From Burkholderiales bacterium (GTDB lineage: Bacteria > Pseudomonadota > Gammaproteobacteria > Burkholderiales > Ga0077523), in assembly GCA_019747905.1 (NCBI GenBank), contig JAIEQG010000080.1, forward strand, positions 1 through 45,802: 45,802 bases of DNA, read 5' to 3'. A program made the translations under genes and the position numbers. The notes below the pieces were generated by a model. That model was not told the DNA's origin, made no database searches, and saw nothing but the letters and a program-made list of their open reading frames with translations. Positions 36,380 through 44,791 of this stretch are shown piece by piece (the stretch's first letter is position 1; each line of letters starts with the position of its first letter).

Positions 36380-36949
36380 ATGGCTGTAGCGAAGAAGAAG
36401 GCCCCCGCGGCCAAGAAGGCGCCGGCGAAGAAGAAAGCCGCTGCCAAGAAGCCCGCCGCTAAGAAAGCGGCGAAGAAGCCCGCCGCAAAGAAGGTCGCGG
36501 CGAAGAAGAAACCCGCCGCAAAGAAGGTAGCGAAGAAGAAGCCCGCTGCCAAGAAAGTGGCGAAGAAGAAGCCTGCTGCGAAGAAGGTAGCGGCGAAGAA
36601 GAAGCCGGCTGCGAAGAAGAAGCCGGCTGCGAAGAAGGCTGCAGCGAAGAAGCCCGCGGCGAAGAAGGCCGCGAAGAAGCCCGCTGCGAAGAAGAAGGCG
36701 GCTAAGAAGCCCGCGGCCAAGAAGAAGGCAGCGAAGAAGCCTGCGGCGAAGAAGGCCGCGAAAAAGCCCGCTGCCAAGAAGGCGGCGAAAAAGCCCGCTG
36801 CCAAGAAGAAGGCGGCGAAAAAGCCTGCTGCGAAGAAAGCAGCGGCGAAGCCTGCGGCGGCCCCGGCGGCCTCGTCGGCACCGGCTGCACCGAAGCCCAT
36901 GTCCGCTCCCGCGGCTTGGCCGTTTCCGGTAGCGGGTAGGCCGAACTAA
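36380..36949 (+). CDS. Histone H1-like DNA-binding protein (AKKPAAKK repeats)
   Basis: A 189-residue protein made almost wholly of lysine, alanine and proline. It contains many imperfect copies of PAAKKAAKK and PAAKKVAKKK, resembling the C-terminal tail of eukaryotic H1 and the bacterial proteins BpH1 and HctB. It should bind DNA without sequence preference and compact the nucleoid or alter expression. The C-terminal AAWPFPVAGRPN breaks the pattern and recurs in betaproteobacterial relatives. AAGGAGG lies 8 bases before the start. Repeat number probably varies between strains through slippage. Confidence 0.9.
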   Translation: MAVAKKKAPAAKKAPAKKKAAAKKPAAKKAAKKPAAKKVAAKKKPAAKKVAKKKPAAKKVAKKKPAAKKVAAKKKPAAKKKPAAKKAAAKKPAAKKAAKKPAAKKKAAKKPAAKKKAAKKPAAKKAAKKPAAKKAAKKPAAKKKAAKKPAAKKAAAKPAAAPAASSAPAAPKPMSAPAAWPFPVAGRPN

Positions 36950-37083
36950 GAGCTTCCCAGATGCCTGCGGGCAGCCCTGCATCCGCGACGGATACCAGCA
37001 CCTGATCCGCGGGCCTTTGGCCCCGAAGCCGTAACCGCACCGGAGCCTTGTTTGTTCCCGGGCGGCGTCAGCAGTGAACTCCT

Positions 37084-37105
37084 CCGACCCCTGACGGGGT
37101 GTCGG
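37084..37105. terminator. Hairpin between convergent genes
   Basis: CCGACCCC-TGA-CGGGGTGTCGG can fold into a G/C-rich stem with one bulge, in the 242-base gap between the H1-like gene and the DUF2946 gene. The T-rich stretch TGTTTCTTCCGTTTC follows on the plus strand. Nothing else was seen in this gap. Confidence 0.4.
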
Positions 37106-37191
37106 CAGCAGTCCTGTTTCTTCCGTTTCCCCGAACCTTCGTTGCGTCGGTCGGGGCGTAGCCGTGTCCGGTCGCCGCTGCTACTGGATCG

Positions 37192-37785
37192 TCAGCAATC
37201 CGGTTCGCCCGGCGCTGGCCGCGGTTCGAGCATGAAGGCGAACCGGGCGGGCAGCTCGTGACTCGCAGCCGGGGAGATCAGCACCCGGCGCGGGCCGTAC
37301 ATGAGGTGCAGGCGTCGCCCAGCGGCCCCTGAGGCGAGATCTGCCAGGCTCGATTCGTCGGCCGGATCGCCGGCGTCGGTCACGAGAAGTTCGGCGAGCG
37401 CCGCGAGATCACGGTCGCAGACGACCCCGACGCCGACATCCGTGCGCAGCACCAGCGCCCCGGTCTCGTCGATCAGCGCTTCGCGTACCTGGGTGGCAGG
37501 AATACCCGTGTGCGTCGCCAACGCCACATCGCCGTCGCGACGCTCGACCATGTGCACGTAGGGTGTGTACTCCAACCGCACGTACACGCGCTGGGGGCCG
37601 TTCTGGAAGTACCAGCGTCCCTCCAGGTCCGACTCGTAGTTGCGGTTGATGAAGGCGCTCACGAGGGGGTTCGCGATGCGCTCACCCTTGATGAGCCACT
37701 GCCCGCGCCGATCGAGCCCCAGCCAGCCGTAGACGGAAGGCACATTGGGCCACTTGGCCAACGCTCTCAGAACGGTCTCATCCAT
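37192..37785 (-). CDS. DUF2946 family protein
   Basis: A 197-residue protein of unknown function. The opening MDETVLRALAKWPNVPSVYG and the following WLGLDRRGQW are typical of the betaproteobacterial DUF2946 proteins that begin with a KWPNVP segment. No signal peptide or membrane helix is evident. It is divergent from the GST gene, with 71 bases between the start codons. Confidence 0.8.
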   Translation of the reverse strand: MDETVLRALAKWPNVPSVYGWLGLDRRGQWLIKGERIANPLVSAFINRNYESDLEGRWYFQNGPQRVYVRLEYTPYVHMVERRDGDVALATHTGIPATQVREALIDETGALVLRTDVGVGVVCDRDLAALAELLVTDAGDPADESSLADLASGAAGRRLHLMYGPRRVLISPAASHELPARFAFMLEPRPAPGEPDC

Positions 37786-37856
37786 GCCCGCGAGTATAGG
37801 AGCAAGGCATCGGTCGGCGTGTACACTCGCTCGCTCTCGATATACGGAGGCACGGC

Positions 37857-38504
37857 ATGGCGCTCACGTTCTACTATGGATCAGGCTCGCCGTACGCTTG
37901 GCGGGTGTGGCTGTCGCTCGAGTTCAAGGGTGTCCCCTACGAACAGAAGATGATGTCTTTCTCTGCCGGCGATCTGCGCACGCCCGAGTACATGGCGATC
38001 AACCCGCGACGCAAGGTGCCGGCGATCGTGGACGACGGCTTCGCGCTCTACGAATCCCAGGCGATCGTCGAGTATCTCGACGAGCGATTCCCGGATGCGC
38101 CGCGCCTGTTTCCGGGCGACGTCCGGCGCCGTGCCCTGATCCGCCGCATGGTGCAGGAGGGCGATCAGTACTTCGGTGCTGCCATGGACCCGCTGCTCGA
38201 GCAGGTCCTGTTCAGTCCGAAGGAGAAATGGGACGAGACCGTCATCGCCGCGGCCCGCACGCGCTTCGGCAAGGAAGTGGCTCGCTGGGAGAACATTTTC
38301 CTCGGCGAGTGGCTGTCGGGCGACGGTCCGACGGCGGCCGACTTCGTCCTCTACCCGCACATCGCGCTGGCGCTGCGCATGGAGAAGAAGAAACCCGACG
38401 TCGATATCCGCGGCCTAATCGGACCGAAGTTCGCGGCCTGGATGCAGCGGTTCGAAGCACTGCCGTATCTCGAGAAGACGATACCGCCGCACTGGAAGGC
38501 GTAG
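37857..38504 (+). CDS. Glutathione S-transferase family protein
   Basis: A 215-residue cytosolic GST. The thioredoxin-like domain starts MALTFYYGSGSPYAWRVW, with S/Y candidates for the catalytic residue at positions 9-13. The cis-proline loop is RKVPAIVDDGFALYESQAI, with ES for glutathione binding. The C-terminal helical domain includes TAADFVLYPHIA. CGGAGG precedes the start. It is only distantly similar to the GST at 12619 and not a duplicate of it. Confidence 0.87.
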   Translation: MALTFYYGSGSPYAWRVWLSLEFKGVPYEQKMMSFSAGDLRTPEYMAINPRRKVPAIVDDGFALYESQAIVEYLDERFPDAPRLFPGDVRRRALIRRMVQEGDQYFGAAMDPLLEQVLFSPKEKWDETVIAAARTRFGKEVARWENIFLGEWLSGDGPTAADFVLYPHIALALRMEKKKPDVDIRGLIGPKFAAWMQRFEALPYLEKTIPPHWKA

Positions 38505-38506
38505 CA

Positions 38507-38538
38507 GGAGTCAGAAGCCAGAGGACAGAAGTCAGAGG
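38507..38538. repeat. Short imperfect direct repeats, AGTCAGA type
   Basis: GGAGTCAGAAGCCAGAGG is followed by ACAGAAGTCAGAGG: three or four imperfect copies of CAGAAGYCAGA right after the GST stop codon. It resembles low-complexity spacer repeats seen in other proteobacterial genomes. Confidence 0.5.
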
Positions 38539-38558
38539 GGTTCACAGCGGCGACCTGA

Positions 38559-38879
38559 CTACACCTTGGGCGTCACCTGCCCGCTCAGGGCGGCGGCGCC
38601 TGCCGCGATGGCTAGCAGGCGATCGATGTTGGGATGTTTGCCGGGACTGCGGCGCGCGTCGTCGGTGTGCTCGGCGTAGAGGTGCAGCCCCGCATTCGCT
38701 GCGGCAGCGTCGATGCGTCCGTGCTCGCGCAACAGATGGTGATAGACCGCCAGCGATCCCGCTTGTCCCGGTTTGTTCTCGATCTGGGCGACCACGCTGC
38801 CGGACGCGTCCATCAGCTCGACCCGCTCGATCGTGGCCACGGAAGGAAGGGTCTTCAGGACTTCTGCAAATGACGTCAT
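38559..38879 (-). CDS. DUF2322 family protein
   Basis: A 106-residue cytosolic protein of unknown function. IENKPGQAGSLAVYHHL and LYAEHTDDAR with HPNIDRLLAI are the family pattern. It is convergent with the GST gene and divergent from the otnK leader. Confidence 0.82.
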   Translation of the reverse strand: MTSFAEVLKTLPSVATIERVELMDASGSVVAQIENKPGQAGSLAVYHHLLREHGRIDAAAANAGLHLYAEHTDDARRSPGKHPNIDRLLAIAAGAAALSGQVTPKV

Positions 38880-38946
38880 CGGATCGCGCTCCGGGATTGG
38901 TTACCATACGAACGACAATCCTAACAGCGGGTCACGAGGAGGCGCG

Positions 38947-38988
38947 ATGAACATTCACCGACCGGATGCGAGTGGAGACGTGCGATGA
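38947..38988 (+). CDS. Short leader frame overlapping the otnK start
   Basis: A 13-residue frame (MNIHRPDASGDVR) preceded by GAGGAGG at 38936-38942. Its stop TGA overlaps the otnK start codon (ATGA at 38985-38988). The ribosome site is stronger than that of otnK itself, so translational coupling is plausible. It may instead be a chance frame; the peptide has no evident attenuator run. Confidence 0.4.
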   Translation: MNIHRPDASGDVR

Positions 38989-40250
38989 GCGTGCTGCTCG
39001 GCTGCATCGCCGACGATTTCACCGGCGCCACCGATCTCGCGAATACGCTGGTGAAGGCGGGAATGCGCGCGGTGCAGTTGCTCGGCGTGCCGCGCCCCGA
39101 TCTGGCGGTGCCGGATGCCGATGCCGTCATCGTGGCGCTCAAATCGCGGAGCAATCCGGCGCCCGAAGCGGTGTCGATGTCGCTTGTCGCCCTCGACTGG
39201 CTGCGGCGCGCGGGTGCGCGGCAGATCTACTTCAAGTACTGCTCCACCTTCGACTCCACCGACCAGGGGAACATCGGGCCGGTCGCGGACGCGCTGTGCG
39301 ATGCGCTCGGGACCACGTTCACGGTGGCGAATCCGGCCTTCCCCACCAACAAGCGCACCGTGTATCAGGGCTACCTCTTCGTGGGCGATGTCCTGCTGTC
39401 CGAATCAGGCATGCGCCACCATCCGCTGACACCCATGACCGATCCGTCGCTCGTGCGCGTGCTTGCCCGGCAGACGAAGCACAAGGTCGGTCTCGTGCCC
39501 TACACCACCATCGTGCAGGGAGCCGGTGCGATTCGCGCGCATTTCGATCGGCTGCGCGAGGAGGGTGTGCGCCACGCGATACTGGATGCAATCACCGATG
39601 ACCATCTGCTCGCACTCGGAGAGGCCTGCGCCGACCTGCCGCTCGTGACGGGCGGCTCCGGCATGGCCATGGGGCTGCCCGCCAACTTCGTGAAGCAGGG
39701 TCTGCTCGCCCGCGGCCAGCAATCGCGCCTGCCCGCGATCGGCGGCCCGGCAGTGGTGATATCGGGCAGTTGTTCCACGGCGACCCAGGCCCAGGTCGCG
39801 GAGATGAAGAAGACCCATGCGGCGTTCGAGATCGACCCCGTCGCGGCGGCCGCGGGGCGCGATGCCGCAGCCGAAGCGCTGGCCTGGGCTACGCCGAAGC
39901 TGGGCCAGGAGCCGATCCTGATCTACTCCACGGCTGCGCCCGAAGCGGTGAGCGCAGTGCAATCCAGGCTCGGTCGCGAACACGCAGGTGCGTTGGTCGA
40001 GGCCACGCTCTCGCAGGTCGCCAAGGGCCTCGTGACGCGCGGCGCGCGGCGCATCGTCGTGGCCGGTGGCGAGACCTCCGGCGCGGTGGTAAGCGCGCTG
40101 GGTGTGGAAGGGCTGCAGATCGGGGCAGAGATCGACCCGGGCGTGCCCTGGACCGCGAGCCTGGGCGAGCCGCGACTGGCACTGGCGCTCAAGTCGGGCA
40201 ATTTCGGAACGACTGATTTCTTCCTGAAGGCATTTGCCAAGTACGGCTGA
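38985..40250 (+). CDS. otnK: 3-oxo-tetronate kinase (four-carbon acid sugar kinase)
   Basis: A 421-residue kinase of the DUF1537 family, phosphorylating 3-oxo-tetronates at C4. The N-terminal GCIADDFTGATDLANTLVKAG with the DDFTGA motif, the YFKYCSTFDST segment and the C-terminal nucleotide-binding VAGGETSGAVV are diagnostic. otnC follows after 5 bases, giving the kinase and decarboxylase of four-carbon acid sugar breakdown to dihydroxyacetone phosphate. The dehydrogenase and isomerase usually encoded nearby are not in the window. Confidence 0.9.
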   Translation: MSVLLGCIADDFTGATDLANTLVKAGMRAVQLLGVPRPDLAVPDADAVIVALKSRSNPAPEAVSMSLVALDWLRRAGARQIYFKYCSTFDSTDQGNIGPVADALCDALGTTFTVANPAFPTNKRTVYQGYLFVGDVLLSESGMRHHPLTPMTDPSLVRVLARQTKHKVGLVPYTTIVQGAGAIRAHFDRLREEGVRHAILDAITDDHLLALGEACADLPLVTGGSGMAMGLPANFVKQGLLARGQQSRLPAIGGPAVVISGSCSTATQAQVAEMKKTHAAFEIDPVAAAAGRDAAAEALAWATPKLGQEPILIYSTAAPEAVSAVQSRLGREHAGALVEATLSQVAKGLVTRGARRIVVAGGETSGAVVSALGVEGLQIGAEIDPGVPWTASLGEPRLALALKSGNFGTTDFFLKAFAKYG

Positions 40251-40255
40251 GCGCG

Positions 40256-40888
40256 ATGAACGAATCGCAACTCAGGGATCAGATGGTGGAGCTCGGGCGC
40301 TCGCTCTACGACCGCGGCCTCACGCCGGGCTCGTCGGGCAATTTCTCGGCGAAGCTCGACGACGGCTTTCTGGTTACGCCCACCAACTCCTGCCTCGGTC
40401 GCCTCGATCCGGCACGCATCACCAAGCTCGACCTCCAGGGCAACGTCGTGGCGGGCGACAAGCCCTCCAAGGAGGCCTTCCTGCACCTGTCCATGTATGC
40501 CGAGCGGCCGCGAGCAGGGGCGGTGGTGCACCTGCATTCCACGCACTCCGTGGCGGTGTCGGTGATCGACGGGCTCGATCCGGCGCAGCCCATTCCGCCC
40601 ATCACCGCCTACTACGTCATGCGGGTCGGCAAGCTCGTGCTGTTGCCCTATTTCCCGCCCGGCGACCCCACGCTCGCCAATGCGGTGCGTGAGGTGGCCG
40701 GGAAGCACCATGCCGTGCTGCTGGCGAACCACGGGCCCGTGGTGGCCGGCTCCGACCTCGAGACGGCCGTCTATGCCACCGAGGAGCTGGAGGAGACCGC
40801 CAAGCTGTTCCTGCTGCTGCGGAGCGAGAAGCTGCGCCTGCTGACGGGGGAGCAGGTGGCGGAGCTGGAGCGGCGCTACCCGTCTTAG
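40256..40888 (+). CDS. otnC: 3-oxo-tetronate 4-phosphate decarboxylase (class II aldolase family)
   Basis: A 210-residue class II aldolase/adducin-family enzyme. The phosphate-binding GLTPGSSGNFS, the catalytic glutamate in KPSKEAFLH and the metal-binding VHLHSTHS are in place, with the third histidine in LANHGPV. It decarboxylates the OtnK product to dihydroxyacetone phosphate. The pair with otnK makes this assignment better than a generic fuculose-phosphate aldolase. Confidence 0.88.
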   Translation: MNESQLRDQMVELGRSLYDRGLTPGSSGNFSAKLDDGFLVTPTNSCLGRLDPARITKLDLQGNVVAGDKPSKEAFLHLSMYAERPRAGAVVHLHSTHSVAVSVIDGLDPAQPIPPITAYYVMRVGKLVLLPYFPPGDPTLANAVREVAGKHHAVLLANHGPVVAGSDLETAVYATEELEETAKLFLLLRSEKLRLLTGEQVAELERRYPS

Positions 40889-40971
40889 AGTGCGGTGATC
40901 GACTCGATCGCCGCGCTCGACTCTTTCCCCCGCGACCAGCGGCGGAAGGTCGGGATGGGGGCGCCCACCGC

Positions 40972-41007
40972 AGAAAACAAAAGGAGCGCCTTCAAGGGGG
41001 CGCTCCT
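40972..41007 (-). terminator. Rho-independent terminator
   Basis: On the minus strand AGGAGCGCC and GGCGCTCCT pair around CCCTTGAA, followed by TTTGTTTTC. It ends the transcript of the small gene at 41050-41337 and may also act on otnC from the other side. Confidence 0.8.
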
Positions 41008-41049
41008 CGGGAGCGGATCAGGCCGGCCGCCAGAGCGGCCGCTACCGGA

Positions 41050-41337
41050 TCAATCGTTGGCGGAATCGACCCAGCGACGCTTGGGTCCGCCGTATTCCTG
41101 GATGTCGGCGCTGCCGGCATCGAGGCTGTCTTCATCCTCGGCATCCACGCGGATCTCGTAGTCGACGATCTCGCGCAGCAGGGCCTCGGCACGCAAGGCG
41201 GCCTCGGTGCTCCGCGCGGAGCGCATGGTGCGGGCGAGAAGTGCTTTTGCTTCGCGGTAGTCGCGATCGGAGTGGATCGCTCGAGCAAGACGTGAACGCA
41301 TCGGGGCACGCGGTTGTTGGACGACTTGGGTTTCCAT
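41050..41337 (-). CDS. Small acidic-tailed protein of unknown function
   Basis: A 95-residue protein starting METQVVQQPRAP. ATG 41337 is chosen because GGGAGG lies 7 bases ahead; the frame is open to 41379. The N-terminal half is basic and helical (RSRLARAIHSDRDYREAKAL), the middle is a helix of alternating charge, and the tail is acidic (DAEDEDSLDAGSADIQE). No cysteine, signal peptide or membrane segment is present. I recognise no family. Confidence 0.65.
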   Translation of the reverse strand: METQVVQQPRAPMRSRLARAIHSDRDYREAKALLARTMRSARSTEAALRAEALLREIVDYEIRVDAEDEDSLDAGSADIQEYGGPKRRWVDSAND

Positions 41338-41424
41338 CTTCGACCTCCCTTCAGTGTTTCGAGTCTCCGTCTTCACCAACGCAAGCGAAATGCCAAGTGC
41401 GCAAATGGTCCATCCTGTGACGCC

Positions 41425-42855
41425 CTACGTCAGTTTGATATGTTGCCACGCTCCGGAGCGCCAGCGCAGCCCCATCATCACGCCGAGGGCCACGATGTAC
41501 AGCAACGCCGCCACCCACCCGCCTGCGGCACCCCATCCGAATTGCGGCAGAAACTCGACCCATCCCTCACCCCGCGCGAACGAAAACATGTGCGCCAACG
41601 GCACGAAGACCCCCCACGCCAGCACCATCAGGTACCGGGTGGGCACCCTCACGTCGCCGGCACCGCGCAGGCAGAACGCACTGGCCAGGTTGATTCCATC
41701 GAACAGCTGATAGGCGCCGCCGATCCAGACGAGATTGAGCCCCAGTTCGATGACAGCTGTTGCATTCGGGTCGCCGGTATCGATGAAGAACGGCACCAGC
41801 CAGGGGCCGGTGAGGCCGATCAGCACGCCCACGGCGCCCATGTAGGCCGTGACCAGCGCGATCGAGGTGTTGCCGAGCCGAGCCGCCCAGGGCTTGTCGC
41901 CGGCCCCGATGGACTGACCGACCAGGGTCGTGCCGGCCATGGCTATGCCGATGGCGGGCATGTAGGCGAGTGAAGTGAGCATCATGACGATCTGCGTCGC
42001 TGCACCCTCCACGGCACCGAGCCGGACCTGCATGAGCTGGAACATCGAGATCGCCACCAGGTCCACCGCGGGAAAAAGCCCCGTCGGAATTCCGAGCGCG
42101 AATACGCGCCGCAAGCCATGGCGGCTGGGGCGCCAGGTGAGCCGGGTCCGATAGGGCTCCTGCAACGACCGCGACAGGAACAGGAGCGCGGCGAGGCCGG
42201 CCCCGGCACCCACCGACAACGTCGTTGCCCAACCCGAACCGGCGATGCCCAGGCCGAACCGGAAGATCAGCACCTCGTTCAGGACCGCGTTCAACACACC
42301 CACCGCGAGCATGACGAAGAAGGTCACCCGTGTGCGGCCGATGCCGTTGAAGAAGCCGGAGAGTGCCCACAGCGCCACGGACAGCGGGCCGCCAAGCAGG
42401 CGCGGCATCCAGTAGTCCACGGCGTTCGCCTCAATGCCGGGCGGCAGGCCGAAGGGAGCGAACAGCCACGGCCCCGAGAAGGCGACCGCGAGGAACAGGG
42501 GTGTCGTCAATGCGGCTGCCCACAACCCGAGCCAGACGCCGCGCGATGCACGCAGGCTCGAGCGCGCCCCGTAAGCCTGGGCGACGAGCGTCTGCACGCA
42601 CAGGCCGACGCCGCCCAGGGCCAGCAGGAACACGATCGCGAGGAAGTGCGTCGCCCCCATCGCCGCCATGGCCTCGGTCGAGATGCGACCGATGAACCAG
42701 GTGTCGGTCAGGTTGAGGATCAGCTGCACTGCGCTGTTCAGCATCAGCGGCAACGCGAGACCGGCAACCGCGTTTAGGTCGACGTGACGGTGCCCGTGGG
42801 CGTCGATGCGCACGGCCGGGACGCGCGACGGGCGGGATGCGGGGGAGGCGGACAT
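41425..42855 (-). CDS. MATE family efflux transporter
   Basis: A 476-residue inner-membrane protein with about 12 helices in two related halves (LNSAVQLILNLTDTWFIG in the first, IPTGLFPAVDLVAISMF in the second), as in NorM-type drug or cation antiporters. Exported compounds are unknown. It starts 90 bases from the divergent RidA-like gene. Adjacent small gene 41050-41337 is on the same strand downstream. Confidence 0.88.
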   Translation of the reverse strand: MSASPASRPSRVPAVRIDAHGHRHVDLNAVAGLALPLMLNSAVQLILNLTDTWFIGRISTEAMAAMGATHFLAIVFLLALGGVGLCVQTLVAQAYGARSSLRASRGVWLGLWAAALTTPLFLAVAFSGPWLFAPFGLPPGIEANAVDYWMPRLLGGPLSVALWALSGFFNGIGRTRVTFFVMLAVGVLNAVLNEVLIFRFGLGIAGSGWATTLSVGAGAGLAALLFLSRSLQEPYRTRLTWRPSRHGLRRVFALGIPTGLFPAVDLVAISMFQLMQVRLGAVEGAATQIVMMLTSLAYMPAIGIAMAGTTLVGQSIGAGDKPWAARLGNTSIALVTAYMGAVGVLIGLTGPWLVPFFIDTGDPNATAVIELGLNLVWIGGAYQLFDGINLASAFCLRGAGDVRVPTRYLMVLAWGVFVPLAHMFSFARGEGWVEFLPQFGWGAAGGWVAALLYIVALGVMMGLRWRSGAWQHIKLT

Positions 42856-42945
42856 GGTCCGAACGGCGCGCGCTGTCGTGACGCGAACGGTGCGCTACGA
42901 TGCGGGGCGGCAAAAGTGAGCCGCGGAGGGTAGCGGAGGCCATCC

Positions 42946-43794
42946 ATGAGAGCAAATGATCGACGCGCCCCGGATGAGGTGCGACGCAGGCTGTTGCAGG
43001 CGGCACTCGCCGGCGCCGCAATGGCGGCCGTGCCCTCGGCTCGGGCGCAAAGCGCGCCGCTGATCGAACAGCCCGAGGGCGGGTTCCGGTTCCTGCCGGG
43101 CAGCCAGGTGTTCGCCGGTGGTGCCGTGGCCCGCGAAGGCTTCGAGATCGTGCATGCCGTGCTCCGGCCCTGGTTGCCGCTGGAGCAAGGCTATGCGCTG
43201 ATCGAACGCCACCTCGGGGTGCTGGGCCGACCGATGCGTGCGCTGTGCGGCATGGAGCTCCGCCTGCCGCGACAGCTGTCGATGGAAGAGTTTCGCGCCT
43301 TCAACCAACCGTATGTGCAACGTCTCATTGAATGGGGGTTGCTGGTGGACGGACGCAATCCGGTATCGCGCACCAACGTGGCGCCGGCGGTGGAGCCGCC
43401 GGAAGTGCCGTCATTGCACGGGTTCTCCTACGCCGTGCGCTCCGGCGCACCGATCACCACGTTCGTGATGTCCGGCATCACGGAGATCGGACCGGGCGGT
43501 CCCGTGGCGGCTGGCGACACGTCCGCGGCCGGCATGCGCGAGAAGATGACCTTCGTCATCCGCGCCGTCACGAATCGCCTGCGCGAACTGGGCCTCACGT
43601 TCCGCGACGCGTCGCAGGTGGAGGTATACCTCGCGCAGACGTCGGAGGCCGTCCTGTCCGAGGTGCTGATGCCTGCGATCGAGGAGCCGGCGCGCCGCGG
43701 CGTACGGTGGCACTTCGGGCGGCCGCCGATCACGGGCGTGGAGGTGGAACTGGAAGCGCGCGGAGTGCTGCGGGAGATCCTGCTCGCTGCCTGA
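42946..43794 (+). CDS. Tat-exported RidA-like protein
   Basis: A 282-residue protein with a twin-arginine signal (RRRLLQAALAGAAMAAVPSARA). The mature part resembles a two-domain RidA/YjgF-fold protein. FRFLPGSQVFAGGAVA, the pattern RTNVAP and the later FRDASQVEVYLAQ suggest kinship with CnbZ-like aminomuconate deaminases. RidA-family enzymes normally hydrolyse enamines and imines in the cytoplasm, so export in folded form is unusual. The assignment to deaminase function is inferred only from resemblance. Confidence 0.65.
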   Translation: MRANDRRAPDEVRRRLLQAALAGAAMAAVPSARAQSAPLIEQPEGGFRFLPGSQVFAGGAVAREGFEIVHAVLRPWLPLEQGYALIERHLGVLGRPMRALCGMELRLPRQLSMEEFRAFNQPYVQRLIEWGLLVDGRNPVSRTNVAPAVEPPEVPSLHGFSYAVRSGAPITTFVMSGITEIGPGGPVAAGDTSAAGMREKMTFVIRAVTNRLRELGLTFRDASQVEVYLAQTSEAVLSEVLMPAIEEPARRGVRWHFGRPPITGVEVELEARGVLREILLAA

Positions 43795-43920
43795 CCGGCG
43801 GTTTCAGCCTCCGCACCAACATCCTGGCGCAAGCTCTACCTGGTTCGCATCCAGCGCCGATTCGCCTGGCCGTCGATCCCCAGCCTGCGGCCGGGGCGCC
43901 TCGCCGGGTGGCTCACGCCG

Positions 43921-44766
43921 CTAGTCGGTCAGTTCAAGCAGGATCGGCTGGTGATCCGACGCCTGGACGTCAGTGTCGATCTCGATGCTGCGCAATCGCG
44001 GGACCAGGTCGTCGGTCGCGAACACGAAATCGAAGGTCGCTCGCGGCAGGTTGTCGAGGTGTACGCCGACCGTGGGCGGGGATGGCGCATCCGGATTCAG
44101 GGCTTCCCATGCGTCCACGAACGACGGCGGATCGCCGCCGAAGGGTGCCGTCATGCGTGCGTGCTCGGGACCGTCGGGCGTGCAATTGAAGTCGCCGCAG
44201 ACGAGGGCGGAACGGGGGCGCGGCACCGCGTCGAACGGCTCGCCCGGCTCGCCGGAAGGTCGCGGCGCCCGCGCGTGGCCGCAAGCTTCCTGGTGCAGGC
44301 GGCGCAGGCCTTCGATCTGCGCCATCCGGATCGTCTGCGAGTAGTACTCGAGATGGGTCGAGACCACGCGCACCGGCCCGAATGGCGCCTGCACGACCAG
44401 TTCGAGAGCAACTCGCGCCATGCTCGGCACGGCCGGGTCCGCCGGCCAGGGCAGCGCATGCCGGTACACCTGCAGCACCGGCATCCGGGTAAAGATCGCG
44501 TTGCCGAATTGCCGGCGTCCGCCACGACCGTCGTCAAGATCGGTGGCCGGCGCGAAATGGCCTTGCCAACCCGGTAGCGCCGCGGACAGCAAGGCCATCT
44601 GATCTTCACCGCTGCTGCCGCCCAGGCCCGTGAAGCCGATGGCGACCTCCTGCAGGCACAGCACGTCGAAGTCGGCCAGCGCTAGTGCATTCCGGGCGAT
44701 GCGTTCAGGTTCGACCCGAGCGTCGGTGCCGCGGCACCACTGGATGTTCCAGGTGATGAGCTTCAC
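43921..44766 (-). CDS. Endonuclease/exonuclease/phosphatase family hydrolase
   Basis: A 281-residue metal-dependent hydrolase of the EEP fold. Active-site segments are LITWNIQWCRG (asparagine), LCLQEVA (glutamate), THLEYYS (histidine), CGDFNCTPD (aspartate, asparagine) and SDHQPIL (aspartate, histidine). The start is best placed at GTG 44766, 25 bases after the preceding gene's stop; the frame above it overlaps that gene. There is no signal peptide. The substrate could be nucleic acid, phosphoinositide-like or another phosphodiester. Confidence 0.83.
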   Translation of the reverse strand: MKLITWNIQWCRGTDARVEPERIARNALALADFDVLCLQEVAIGFTGLGGSSGEDQMALLSAALPGWQGHFAPATDLDDGRGGRRQFGNAIFTRMPVLQVYRHALPWPADPAVPSMARVALELVVQAPFGPVRVVSTHLEYYSQTIRMAQIEGLRRLHQEACGHARAPRPSGEPGEPFDAVPRPRSALVCGDFNCTPDGPEHARMTAPFGGDPPSFVDAWEALNPDAPSPPTVGVHLDNLPRATFDFVFATDDLVPRLRSIEIDTDVQASDHQPILLELTD

Positions 44767-44791
44767 TTCCGACCAGGGGCGCAGCGCGCCT

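Noticed and set aside
36355..36900. Hydrophobic AAGFFAAFF repeat protein on the minus strand
   Set aside because: It is the reverse complement of the lysine-alanine codons of the H1-like gene.
40917..40970. Third copy of the REPIN-like element
   Set aside because: It has C-rich and G-rich parts in the right order but lacks the shared inner hairpins; similarity is too weak to call.
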